A stretch of 64,000 nucleotides of DNA from positions 124,001-188,000 of the forward strand of contig NZ_JAUORV010000001.1 of the NCBI RefSeq assembly GCF_030548205.1, in the 5' to 3' direction. This document shows, in pieces, positions 18,079 through 25,746 of the stretch. Within the stretch, counting starts at the first letter, position 1, and every line of letters starts with the position of its first letter. The position numbers were made by a program, and so were the translations under genes. The DNA comes from Aliiglaciecola sp. 3_MG-2023 (GTDB lineage: Bacteria; Pseudomonadota; Gammaproteobacteria; Enterobacterales; Alteromonadaceae). The notes under the pieces are model-generated. The model searched no databases. It had not been told where the DNA came from and was given only the letters and a program-made list of their open reading frames with translations.

Positions 18079-18501
18079 TTACTGACCCTGACCAAGTTGC
18101 AATACACGTCTAAATATACGTTTGGTAGTGTCTGCCAGTTGAACATTGGTTTCATAAGATTTTGATGCAGACATCATGTCCGCCATTTCTTCAACCACAT
18201 TCACATTGGGTTTATAGATATAACCGTTACTGTCTGCCATGGGGTGGCCTGGACTGTATTCGATTTGCAGTGGCTTTTGACTTTCGACTATACCTAGCAC
18301 CTGCACGCCTGAACCTTGTGACTGTGACTCTGTTGCTCGTTGCATCTCAGCAGCAAAAACAGGATGGCGAGCCTTGTAAGTTTCGTCATAGCTACTGCTA
18401 ACGCTGTTGGCATTGGCAATATTACTGGCTGTAGTATTCAATCGAACGCTTTCCGCACTCATGCCAGTGCTAGCAATGTCCATAACTCTAAATAAACTCA
18501 T
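18079..18501 (-). CDS. flgC: Flagellar proximal rod protein FlgC
   Basis: A 140-residue rod protein of normal FlgC length. The N-terminus LFRVMDIASTGMSAESVRLNTTASNIANA and C-terminal NVNVVEEMADMMSASKSYETN are typical. It forms part of the proximal rod with FlgB and FlgF. Its ATG overlaps the end of flgB by 4 bp, indicating translational coupling. Confidence 0.96.
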   Translation of the reverse strand: MSLFRVMDIASTGMSAESVRLNTTASNIANANSVSSSYDETYKARHPVFAAEMQRATESQSQGSGVQVLGIVESQKPLQIEYSPGHPMADSNGYIYKPNVNVVEEMADMMSASKSYETNVQLADTTKRIFRRVLQLGQGQ

Positions 18502-18902
18502 CCGCCTTGCCCTCCAGCTAGTGCTTTTTTCATACCTTTAATCTTGCCATTCAAAAATTGTATGCTTGCTTGATACCGCATGCCGTTTTCTAAAAAAGCA
18601 TTACGCTCAGCTTGTACTTCTACGGTGTTACCGTCTCCAGTATCGGGCTGCAAAGGAATACGAAACTCAATACTGGCTTGAGATTGCATGGTTCCTTCGA
18701 AATGCTTTTCATGGGTACGGGTCATATTTTGCTGACGATCTTGATTTGCTGATTGCATGGCTTTTTGAAAATCGACACCACGTGCTTTATAACCAGGGGT
18801 GTTAGCATTAGCTAAATTCCCAGAAATAACTTCCATGGTGTCGGTTCTCACCTGCATTGCTCGACTATGAAGGCCGGTTAATTTATCAAGACTAATTGCC
18901 AT
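18498..18902 (-). CDS. flgB: Flagellar proximal rod protein FlgB
   Basis: A 134-residue rod protein. It has the rod motif LHSRAMQVRTDTMEVISGNLANANTPGYKARGVDF at residues 11-45 and ends in a C-terminal helix with basic residues. It is the first gene of the flgBCDE operon. A sigma-54 -24/-12 element lies 37 bp upstream of its ATG. The gene overlaps flgC by 4 bp. Length and motif leave no doubt. Confidence 0.95.
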   Translation of the reverse strand: MAISLDKLTGLHSRAMQVRTDTMEVISGNLANANTPGYKARGVDFQKAMQSANQDRQQNMTRTHEKHFEGTMQSQASIEFRIPLQPDTGDGNTVEVQAERNAFLENGMRYQASIQFLNGKIKGMKKALAGGQGG

Positions 18903-18938
18903 ACTGTTCTCAACTTAAAACTCGCTTGAGAAAAATTT

Positions 18939-18955
18939 AGCAAGGCCTATGCCAA
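18939..18955 (-). promoter_or_regulatory. Sigma-54 promoter for the flgBCDE operon
   Basis: The minus strand reads TTGGCATAGGCCTTGCT, with GG and GC separated by exactly 10 nt. It is the best sigma-54 match in the window and lies 37 bp before flgB. Confidence 0.88.
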
Positions 18956-19007
18956 GACATTTAGAATAAAAGGGAGGTAAACAGATGAAACACTGTAACC
19001 GATTGAA

Positions 19008-19844
19008 TCAATTGCTTTTTTTAATATAAAAGATACCTGGATTATTGCGTTCCAGACTAAACAATTGATTTAACTCTGCGATAGACTCAGAGGCGCCAAG
19101 GAATAAAGCTCCATGGTTTTGCAGGCAAGCGGCAATTTGTTGCAGGATTTTCCGCTTATTACTTAACGAGAAATAAATAAGCACATTTCGACAAAAAACC
19201 ACATCAAAGCGACCTAAGCCGGAATAACTGTTTAACAGATTCTGCGGTTTAAAATGCACCATAGAAACGATTTCGTGATCCAGTTGCATATGGTTATTAT
19301 CAACGGCTTTAAAAAAACGGTTTTTACGCTCGTCGGCTAAGCCTCTGCTTATTGAAATACTATCAAACTTACCTGTTTTAGCTCTTTTCAGCATCTCAGT
19401 TGAAATATCGGTGGCAACAATCTCAATACCATAAGGAAAAGCACGAGGATGAGACCTTTTGAACTCCTGAATACACATGGCAATGGAATAAGGTTCTTGC
19501 CCAGACGAACAGGCAGCACTCCAAATTCTAACTTTACGGTTTACACTCGCCAATTTAGTAAGCAGGGTTTTAGATAGAATCTCGAATGGATACTTGTCAC
19601 GAAACCACAAGGTTTCGTTGGTTGTCATTGCGTCCACTACTTTTTCCCGCAGTTGGGCGGAACTGCCTTTATAGGCAATCTGAAGTAGTTCAGAAATACT
19701 CGTCAGATTCTCCTGACGCACTAAAGGACCAAGACGACTATAAACTAGATAGCCTTTTTGCTCACTTAATACAATACCGCATTGTCGCTCTAAAAATTCC
19801 GCAAATTCCGAGAGTTCATGGGGCGCTAATTGATCTAATTTCAA
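19008..19844 (-). CDS. cheR: Chemotaxis protein methyltransferase CheR
   Basis: A 278-residue S-adenosylmethionine-dependent glutamate methyltransferase acting on chemoreceptors. It has an N-terminal CheR all-alpha domain, then the SAM-binding motif IWSAACSSGQEPYSIAM (about 110-127) and VVFCRNVLIYFS (about 215). The gene lies 30 bp from cheV, in the cheV-cheR pair that precedes flgB in Vibrio-type clusters. No cheB is nearby; the rest of the chemotaxis set is presumably elsewhere on the chromosome. Confidence 0.95.
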   Translation of the reverse strand: MKLDQLAPHELSEFAEFLERQCGIVLSEQKGYLVYSRLGPLVRQENLTSISELLQIAYKGSSAQLREKVVDAMTTNETLWFRDKYPFEILSKTLLTKLASVNRKVRIWSAACSSGQEPYSIAMCIQEFKRSHPRAFPYGIEIVATDISTEMLKRAKTGKFDSISISRGLADERKNRFFKAVDNNHMQLDHEIVSMVHFKPQNLLNSYSGLGRFDVVFCRNVLIYFSLSNKRKILQQIAACLQNHGALFLGASESIAELNQLFSLERNNPGIFYIKKSN

Positions 19845-19873
19845 ATATCAAATTCCAACATAAAGTAAGCGCT

Positions 19874-20800
19874 TTATTTGTTAAACCATTTTTGCACCGC
19901 AGAGGCTAACTCATCGGGATGAAATTTAGCGATAAAGTCATCTGCCCCTACTTTTTGCACCATTGCTTGATTAAAAACACCGCTTAAGGAGGTGTGCAAT
20001 ACGACCTTAAGTTTACTCAACTCTGGCGTGTGCTTAATCTCTGCAGTAAGGGTATAACCATCCATTTCCGGCATTTCTATGTCAGACACTAGGACGCCGA
20101 CTTTATCAGTGACATCGCCAGTTTCTGCCGCGATTTGTTTTAAACGATTAAGGGCTTCGAGTCCGTTTTTAGCCATTTCTATCTTTAAACCCAGCGCTGT
20201 CAGCGCTTTCTTAACTTGGCTTCTCGCCACCGAAGAGTCGTCTGCAATAAAAATAATTTTATCATTTGCAGGGGATTCAGACATATTTAAATTAGCCGCT
20301 AAATCTTCACTCACTTCGGTTTTCAAAGGCGATATTTCGTTTAGAATTTTTTCCACATCAAGAATTTCAATTAACTCACCATCGACTTCGGTTACTGCGG
20401 TTAAATAACTCGCTTTTCCGGTACCTTGGGGAGGTGGCATAATAGCATCCCAATTGGTATTGATAATCCGCTCAACGGAACCGACTAAAAAGCCCTGCAC
20501 AGAACGATTATATTCAGCAATAATGATAAACGCATTGGCGATATTTTCGATTTTTTTCCCGCCAGTAGCCATGCTTAAGTCGATCACTGAGATTGTTTGC
20601 CCCCGAACATGGGCTACCCCTCTAATTAGCGGGTTTTGTCGAGGTATTGAAGTCAATTGGGGGCATTGCAATACTTCACGCACTTTAAATACGTTAATGC
20701 CGAATCGTTGCCTGCGGTTTAGCCTGAATAACAACAATTCAAGTCGGTTTTGACCAACTATCTGTGTTCGCTGATTAACTGAGTCAAGAATTCCCGACAT
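19874..20800 (-). CDS. cheV: Chemotaxis coupling protein CheV (CheW-receiver fusion)
   Basis: A 308-residue protein with two domains. A CheW-like coupling domain (about 20-155; FGINVFKVREVLQCPQLTSIP, GVAHVRGQTISVIDL) is followed by a CheY-like receiver (about 180-305) with the phospho-acceptor Asp in LVSDIEMPEMDGYTL. It couples receptors to CheA and is tuned by phosphorylation. I start it at 20800: GAGGTGG lies four bases upstream, while the longer frame to 20812 would include that ribosome site. It is divergent from flgA. Confidence 0.95.
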   Translation of the reverse strand: MSGILDSVNQRTQIVGQNRLELLLFRLNRRQRFGINVFKVREVLQCPQLTSIPRQNPLIRGVAHVRGQTISVIDLSMATGGKKIENIANAFIIIAEYNRSVQGFLVGSVERIINTNWDAIMPPPQGTGKASYLTAVTEVDGELIEILDVEKILNEISPLKTEVSEDLAANLNMSESPANDKIIFIADDSSVARSQVKKALTALGLKIEMAKNGLEALNRLKQIAAETGDVTDKVGVLVSDIEMPEMDGYTLTAEIKHTPELSKLKVVLHTSLSGVFNQAMVQKVGADDFIAKFHPDELASAVQKWFNK

Positions 20801-20824
20801 AAACCACCTCAATAAAATTTAAAA

Positions 20825-20841
20825 TAGGCACAATTGTTGCG
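20825..20841 (+). promoter_or_regulatory. Sigma-54 promoter for flgA
   Basis: The plus strand has AGGCAC-N5-TTGC with GG (20827-20828) and GC (20839-20840) exactly 10 nt apart. It lies about 130 bp upstream of flgA in the divergent cheV-flgA region. Confidence 0.72.
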
Positions 20842-20868
20842 TTATCCCTATCAGAAAATACAAGTTTA
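20842..20868 (-). promoter_or_regulatory. Possible sigma-28 promoter for cheV-cheR
   Basis: On the minus strand TAAA is followed after 15 nt by AGGGATAA. The -10 element matches the FliA consensus at only five or six of eight positions, so this is tentative; spacing and location fit. Confidence 0.4.
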
Positions 20869-20970
20869 ACTAATATTAGCGTCAAAACTGGCTTTTGTGA
20901 CTGAATTTTGACGTTTATCTTTGTTTGCTTTAAGAATCAATAAGCATAGACAAAACGGCGGCAACTGAAC

Positions 20971-21702
20971 ATGAAAATATCAACAAAACATGTAACTCGA
21001 AACATACTGAGTACTTTTTTCATTGCCGCTTTTGCCTTAAACAGCGCTTATGCTGGGCAGTCTAATGATATTGATACTAGCAAACAACAATTAACTCATG
21101 CCGTAGAAAACTACGTAACAAGTCAATTAAAACAATATACGCAAGTGAGCGATGGTAATTTGACGATAAAAGCAATGCCGCTAGATGAACGCATTGTCAT
21201 TCCAGATTGTCCTGTACCCTATACAATTTCGGCAAGCAAAGAAGCCCTAGCGCAAAGCAACATTACCGTAAGAGCCAGTTGCGAGGAAACCAATTGGTAC
21301 CTTTATATGATGGTAAAGGCAACCCGGGTACAACCTGTTGTGGTACTCACAACCTCTGTCAGCCCTGGCACAGTGTTAAATGAAAACGATGTTCGCGTAG
21401 TGATGCTGGATAAAAATCTAATACGCACCAGCACCTTTGCCGATATAAGTACAGTGGTGGGAGCGAGAATGAAAAAACGCAGTCGCCCTGGCCAACCGGT
21501 GGTTCCTGGTCAACTGTGTTTTGTTTGCAAAGGCGATAGTATATTAATTACAGCAAATACCGGTGGCGTCAGCATAAAGACCAAAGGAATTGCACAGCAA
21601 GATGGCAATTTAGGCGACACCATTGCGGTGAAGAATAGTAAATCTAATCGAGTGGTACACGCACAAGTTGTGAATCCACATCAAGTAGTTGTGCAGATAT
21701 AA
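20971..21702 (+). CDS. flgA: Flagellar P-ring assembly chaperone FlgA
   Basis: A 243-residue periplasmic protein with an N-terminal signal peptide (hydrophobic residues 12-28, cleavage after SAYA). The C-terminal SAF-type domain contains SPGTVLNENDVRVVMLD and GARMKKRSRPGQPVVPGQLC, with IAVKNSKSNRVVHAQVVN at the end. It helps FlgI assemble into the P-ring. It is first in the flgA-flgM-flgN group, and a sigma-54 site precedes it. Confidence 0.93.
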   Translation: MKISTKHVTRNILSTFFIAAFALNSAYAGQSNDIDTSKQQLTHAVENYVTSQLKQYTQVSDGNLTIKAMPLDERIVIPDCPVPYTISASKEALAQSNITVRASCEETNWYLYMMVKATRVQPVVVLTTSVSPGTVLNENDVRVVMLDKNLIRTSTFADISTVVGARMKKRSRPGQPVVPGQLCFVCKGDSILITANTGGVSIKTKGIAQQDGNLGDTIAVKNSKSNRVVHAQVVNPHQVVVQI

Positions 21703-21791
21703 TTTAATTAGCGTAAACTGTCTGTTATTACAGCTAATTAGCGACGGTTTAAGGTTATCTAAAAAATAGTTAATTTATTTCCAAATTTTTC

Positions 21792-21818
21792 TAAAGATCG
21801 TAAAGTTGCGGCCGATAA
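21792..21818 (+). promoter_or_regulatory. Sigma-28 (FliA) promoter for flgMN, perfect consensus
   Basis: TAAA (21792-21795), 15 nt, then GCCGATAA (21811-21818) is an exact match to the FliA consensus, 34 bp before the flgM start. FlgM thus appears to be made by the sigma factor it inhibits, the known negative feedback loop. Confidence 0.9.
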
Positions 21819-21852
21819 GATAAGTGAGGTAAATTAGGTATTCGAGGTCATT

Positions 21853-22185
21853 ATGGCAATTAACAATGTAAATAGTGGAAATCAAAAGCCACAACTTGAG
21901 AATCAGAGGTTGAATCAACAACAATCTCAGAATCAAGCGACTGCGCAATCTGCAGCACAACAATCTAAATCTGCGGCAGTACCAAGACAGGACTCTGTAT
22001 CCTTGACCCAATCTGCTCAGCAGTTAAGTCAGGTTCAAAAGAAATCATCAGAAGCGCCTGTTAATCAGGAAAAGGTCGACAAATTGAAAAAAGCCATCCA
22101 GAATGGTGAATATCGTGTTAACCCTGATGTGTTAGCGCAAAAAATTAGCAAACTCGAAGCTCAAGTATTTGGCATTAAAGATTAG
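21853..22185 (+). CDS. flgM: Anti-sigma-28 factor FlgM
   Basis: A 110-residue protein with a disordered, Gln/Asn/Ser-rich N-terminal half (secretion-competent) and the C-terminal FlgM domain: QDSVSLTQSAQQLSQVQ and VNQEKVDKLKKAIQNGEYRVNPDVLAQKI, the sigma-28-binding helices. It holds FliA inactive until hook completion, when it is exported. It is preceded by a perfect FliA promoter and followed by flgN after 48 bp. It is slightly longer than the enterobacterial protein (97 residues). Confidence 0.93.
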   Translation: MAINNVNSGNQKPQLENQRLNQQQSQNQATAQSAAQQSKSAAVPRQDSVSLTQSAQQLSQVQKKSSEAPVNQEKVDKLKKAIQNGEYRVNPDVLAQKISKLEAQVFGIKD

Positions 22186-22233
22186 ATTTTAATGCCAAAC
22201 TGGTTTAGCTTCTCAAAATAAAAGTAAAGCTAA

Positions 22234-22659
22234 ATGAAGAACCTAATTACCCTCCTCGAAAAGCAAAAAGAACAACTCGATTCACTTATCGTATTACTTG
22301 AATCTGAACTGCATTTAATTGGCACCAGAGACGCTGAATCTTTAACGACTGTTATCAATGACAAATCCAACCTATTAGAATCTATTGCCCTGACAGACAA
22401 AGCCATAGAGCAACAAATTGAGAAACAGCCTGATTGGGCAACAGAGCAAGGGGTGAAGGATTTATTTGATAAAATTAACCAATCTTTATCGCAATGTAAA
22501 TTTAGAACTGAAATCAATCAAAAAGCAGTTGAACAAGGCCAATTGCGTCTGCAACATCTTCGCAGCTTATTGCTAGAGTCTCGTGCAAAAGAAACCATGA
22601 CTTACGACAAGAGCGGTAAACCTAAAGGCGGCTCATCTGGCAAAAGCGTCACCGTTTAG
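22234..22659 (+). CDS. flgN: Flagellar export chaperone FlgN
   Basis: A 141-residue, almost entirely helical and charged protein. The FlgN-like pattern is visible: LITLLEKQKEQLDSLIVLLESELHLIGTRDAESLTTVINDKSNLL, and a C-terminal amphipathic helix (about 95-120). FlgN escorts FlgK and FlgL to the export gate in the cytoplasm. The call rests mostly on the position directly after flgM and on the helical pattern; sequence conservation in this family is low. Confidence 0.85.
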   Translation: MKNLITLLEKQKEQLDSLIVLLESELHLIGTRDAESLTTVINDKSNLLESIALTDKAIEQQIEKQPDWATEQGVKDLFDKINQSLSQCKFRTEINQKAVEQGQLRLQHLRSLLLESRAKETMTYDKSGKPKGGSSGKSVTV

Positions 22660-22726
22660 GCGTTAGTTGCTGACGGAACCTAATAACCCACTCTAGTTTA
22701 TCGACCTTGACTTTACTTTATTGAGC

Positions 22727-23191
22727 TTAGTAATAACGCACTTTTTTAACTTGCTTAGGCTTGGCCGTACTCAAATATAGATCGTGTACTAAACTGAAAT
22801 CCAATTCCAATTCTGTGGCATAGGAATCATTTCCAATAGGGTAACTTTTCACCACTCTGGCACCGCGAATAACACCTTGTACACTGGCCATCAATTGAGT
22901 ATCGGTGAGCACTAAATTAGCTAACGATTGTTCACCGTCAATTTTTTGTCCATACACCTGTTCGGTCAATTCACGATAAGCATCCAGCTTCGAGGCTTTC
23001 ACCGCCATTAACACTTTAGCCGATCTATCATTTCCACGTTGAGCGTCGATTGGCGCATAACCAATTGAACGGATAACAGGATAAGTTTCAGGCTCGATGG
23101 TTTCCCACTCCACCTGCTTATCGATGAGATTTTGACACCCGACTACACCGACTAAACAACCTACAATCACAAAGCTATATAGTAATTTCAT
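22727..23191 (-). CDS. flgP: LPP20-family lipoprotein FlgP
   Basis: A 154-residue lipoprotein: signal peptide MKLLYSFVIVGCLVGVVGC with Cys at about residue 19. The body contains IRSIGYAPIDAQRGND and MAVKASKLDAYRELTEQVYGQKI, the LPP20/FlgP pattern. In Vibrio FlgP forms an outer-membrane basal disk that stabilises the polar motor against the sheath. I chose the ATG at 23191 because the longer TTG start would precede a signal peptide with its own ribosome site. FlgO, normally next to FlgP, is not seen in this window. Confidence 0.85.
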   Translation of the reverse strand: MKLLYSFVIVGCLVGVVGCQNLIDKQVEWETIEPETYPVIRSIGYAPIDAQRGNDRSAKVLMAVKASKLDAYRELTEQVYGQKIDGEQSLANLVLTDTQLMASVQGVIRGARVVKSYPIGNDSYATELELDFSLVHDLYLSTAKPKQVKKVRYY

Positions 23192-23441
23192 ATTTTTTCT
23201 CAATAATATTTAACAGCACATATTTGCTATATTGGATTTTCGTCATTTTTAAACCCAATTCGAACTGTCATCAGATTGTTTGCACTGCAATATTTGTTCC
23301 TTAAGATAAAAATCCGCCGGCAAATGTCGAAAATATGTATCCAATCAGAAGCAAGTGGTTAAATAATCCCCTTCCAAGAGAAAATAGGTACAAAAGATGC
23401 ATTGAATTGTAACTACTATTGTTAATGCATTCCTTAGCAGT

Positions 23442-23471
23442 GGTAAGCACACAACTGACTGGGTGCTTACC
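23442..23471 (+). promoter_or_regulatory. 9-bp inverted repeat in the flgT leader
   Basis: GGTAAGCAC (23442-23450) pairs with GTGCTTACC (23463-23471) around 12 nt, ending 35 bp before the flgT ATG. No T run follows, so an operator or leader structure is more likely than a terminator. Confidence 0.45.
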
Positions 23472-23506
23472 GTTGTGAGTCTAAGCGCTAATTGGATATT
23501 TTGTAA

Positions 23507-24685
23507 ATGAAACCAGCACATAATCGAATTTTCTCTGTGAAGTTAATCACATTCTTTTGTGCTTTTTCCGCTTTACTATTCTCTGCTTTATCCTCAGCAG
23601 CTTGGTTCGAGTCCAGTGGCCAAGCGGCAATTAGAAACGGCAATATTGAGCTAGCCCGGCAAAACGCGACCCAAGAAGCCATTAAGCAAGTGCTATTATT
23701 TGCCGGAGCGTCAGTTCATAGTGTGCAAAAGATGGCAAATGGGGTGTTGCAAAATGATGATTTAACCATTCGAGCCAGCGGCGAAGTAAATAGTATTGAA
23801 CTCATTGATGAAATTTCGAAAGATGGCTATCTCACCGTTTCCATACGAGCAGATATCTTTCCCAATAAAAGTGTATGTCAGGCATCGCAATACCCTAAAA
23901 ACATCGTCACCACCTGGCATCCTTTGGAAAAAAGAGAACAGGCTACCACGGGTAATATCTTTGAAATTGGCACGATTTTGCCAGAAATGCTGCAACGAAA
24001 TTTCCAACACTTCGCTCAGCAATCAAGTATCCAAACCATTTTGCCTTTTTACTATAAACAACAACCTATCACGTTGATAAATGATGCGATGGCGTTAGCA
24101 AAGCAATCAAACGCTCAGTACGTATTAACCGCTAAGGTCAAAGATATTAGTCTAAACAAAACAAAATCATCAAACTGGGCACTGTGGAATAGCTCTTCCC
24201 CTTCCCGTAACTTCAGCTACCAAGTCGCCCTGATTGACGGTTATACAGGTTCATTACTGTGGCAAAAATCCTATCATTCCACCGCACCTTGGGAGTTCGA
24301 TACCCATCAAAGTGTTGATATCAACAGTAATGTGTTGTGGCAAAGCCCTTACGGAGAATCAATATCATCCATTATGCAAGACATAGCCATCAATGTGGAT
24401 GAACAGCTAGCCTGCGCGCCTACCTATGGACGCATTATTCAAGTAAGAGGTGAACAACTCACATTGGATATTGGCAGCAACCAAGGCATTTTAAAAGGCG
24501 ATGAGTTCACCCTTTTTCAGCTGCAACAAATTCTGAATCCACAAGGTAAAACCTTTACTCAGTTCAACTTACACCCTACGCCAGTTAAAGTAGTGAGCAT
24601 TTCCCCAAACACCGCGGTGGCAATATCCAAAGACGGTAGTTTATTGGGAAATATTCAAGCCAATGACTTTGTCTCCAAACAATAA
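23507..24685 (+). CDS. flgT: Flagellar H-ring protein FlgT
   Basis: A 392-residue periplasmic protein with a signal peptide (about residues 12-31, ending LSSAA) then WFESSGQAAIRNGNIELARQNATQEAIKQVLLFAG. This is the FlgT_N domain, followed by a middle domain and an SH3-like C-terminal domain (GRIIQVRGEQLTLDIGSNQGILKGDEFTLF). In Vibrio FlgT builds the H-ring around the LP-rings and anchors the motor. It lies downstream of flgN and divergent from flgP. Its presence supports a Vibrio/Alteromonas-type motor. Confidence 0.92.
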   Translation: MKPAHNRIFSVKLITFFCAFSALLFSALSSAAWFESSGQAAIRNGNIELARQNATQEAIKQVLLFAGASVHSVQKMANGVLQNDDLTIRASGEVNSIELIDEISKDGYLTVSIRADIFPNKSVCQASQYPKNIVTTWHPLEKREQATTGNIFEIGTILPEMLQRNFQHFAQQSSIQTILPFYYKQQPITLINDAMALAKQSNAQYVLTAKVKDISLNKTKSSNWALWNSSSPSRNFSYQVALIDGYTGSLLWQKSYHSTAPWEFDTHQSVDINSNVLWQSPYGESISSIMQDIAINVDEQLACAPTYGRIIQVRGEQLTLDIGSNQGILKGDEFTLFQLQQILNPQGKTFTQFNLHPTPVKVVSISPNTAVAISKDGSLLGNIQANDFVSKQ

Positions 24686-24801
24686 TTGAAGTGATCAGTT
24701 TAAATATCTGAGCGGCTAGCGGGCATATTTAGACTAACCAAAGATATACTGAAACCTATCAGCCTAATCTAATTAATCATTAAAATCTGATGACTCCAGA
24801 C

Positions 24802-24831
24802 TTGTTTTATTACCATCAAATTAGGTATAGT
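24802..24831 (+). promoter_or_regulatory. Sigma-70 promoter for tRNA-Arg
   Basis: TTGTTT (24802-24807) and TATAGT (24826-24831) are separated by 18 bp, followed by a C-rich stretch like a stringent discriminator, 26 bp before the tRNA. Confidence 0.5.
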
Positions 24832-24856
24832 CTTGCCCCTTAAAAATTTCGAAAAT

Positions 24857-24933
24857 GTCTCCTTAGCTCAGCTGGATAGAGCGACCCCCTCCTAAGGGGT
24901 AGGCCAGAGGTTCGAATCCTCTAGGAGACGCCA
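24857..24933 (+). tRNA. tRNA-Arg (anticodon CCT)
   Basis: A 77-nt cloverleaf including encoded CCA. The acceptor stem GTCTCCT pairs with AGGAGAC, the anticodon stem ACCCC pairs with GGGGT around the loop CTCCTAA (anticodon CCT), and the T arm is AGAGG-TTCGAAT-CCTCT. It reads AGG codons. No direct repeat of its 3' end is seen nearby, so it is not serving as an attachment site in this window. Confidence 0.95.
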
Positions 24934-25006
24934 CTTCCTGAATAAATGAATAACTTGGAAACTTGTTTGAGGGTTAGGTTAAGCGTGACACTTAAATGGA
25001 TAGGCG

Positions 25007-25456
25007 CTAATCAATGATAATTTGCGCTTGGCAGAACCAGAAGTTGATCAAATCTTTCATTAATTCCACTAAATCAACGTAGTTATTAGGCTTTGTTAAA
25101 TACGCGTTGCTGCCCAGAAAATAACATTCTTTTATATCAATTTCAGAATCTGATGTGGTGAAAATTATCACTGGAATATGTTTAATTTTTGGATTTTGTT
25201 TAATTTCCTCTAACGCTTCTCTTCCAGATTTACGCGGCATATTTAAGTCTAACAGGATTAAATTTGGCAATACTTCTGCTGTGTTCAGTAGAGAAATTAG
25301 TTCTTCTCCATCTTGAGCAAACTTAATTTTTTCCAACGCCAAATTATTTTCAGTTAGCGCATCTCGGATCAACTCTTGATCATCTAAATCATCTTCAGCG
25401 ACTAAAATATGATTGACCGCCCGAAGATTTTTAGCAACTAAACTCATATCGTTCAT
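25007..25456 (-). CDS. Single-domain response regulator (Rcp1-like receiver)
   Basis: A 149-residue CheY-like protein with no output domain. It has the acidic pair (VAEDDLDDQELI, about 18-29), phospho-acceptor Asp in LILLDLNMPRKSGREAL (about 70), a conserved Thr in VIIFTTSDSE and Lys in YLTKPNN. The DDLDD and RKSG variants are typical of the Rcp1 subgroup, which usually pairs with bacteriophytochrome-type or hybrid histidine kinases. No partner kinase is adjacent. A second ATG three codons in is possible as start. It stands alone with about 290 bp upstream lacking any gene. Confidence 0.88.
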   Translation of the reverse strand: MNDMSLVAKNLRAVNHILVAEDDLDDQELIRDALTENNLALEKIKFAQDGEELISLLNTAEVLPNLILLDLNMPRKSGREALEEIKQNPKIKHIPVIIFTTSDSEIDIKECYFLGSNAYLTKPNNYVDLVELMKDLINFWFCQAQIIID

Positions 25457-25746
25457 GGTTGGAACCCGCCTTCCCTTACAGAGGTTTTTATTATAATTTT
25501 CCGTCTAAAATATATCACAAGGTTGTGATTGATAATAACGATAAAACCGCCTAGCGCGGAAGACAAATTAAGCTCTCAACTAGATTGTTAAGATACATTT
25601 TAACAAAACGGAAACCCACCCCTTTGCTTGCCATTAACCTGAATATCCCGTTTCATCACACCACAATAAGCAGACCGGTTTTCTTATCTAATAGCAAGTG
25701 TAAAGAATATTATTATCGTTAATTGACAGTGGTTGCCTTACTTTTG

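Noticed and set aside
24857-24933. tRNA-Arg as an integration site
   Set aside because: No repeat of the tRNA 3' end and no integrase nearby; the only integrated element in the window uses the ispG terminator.
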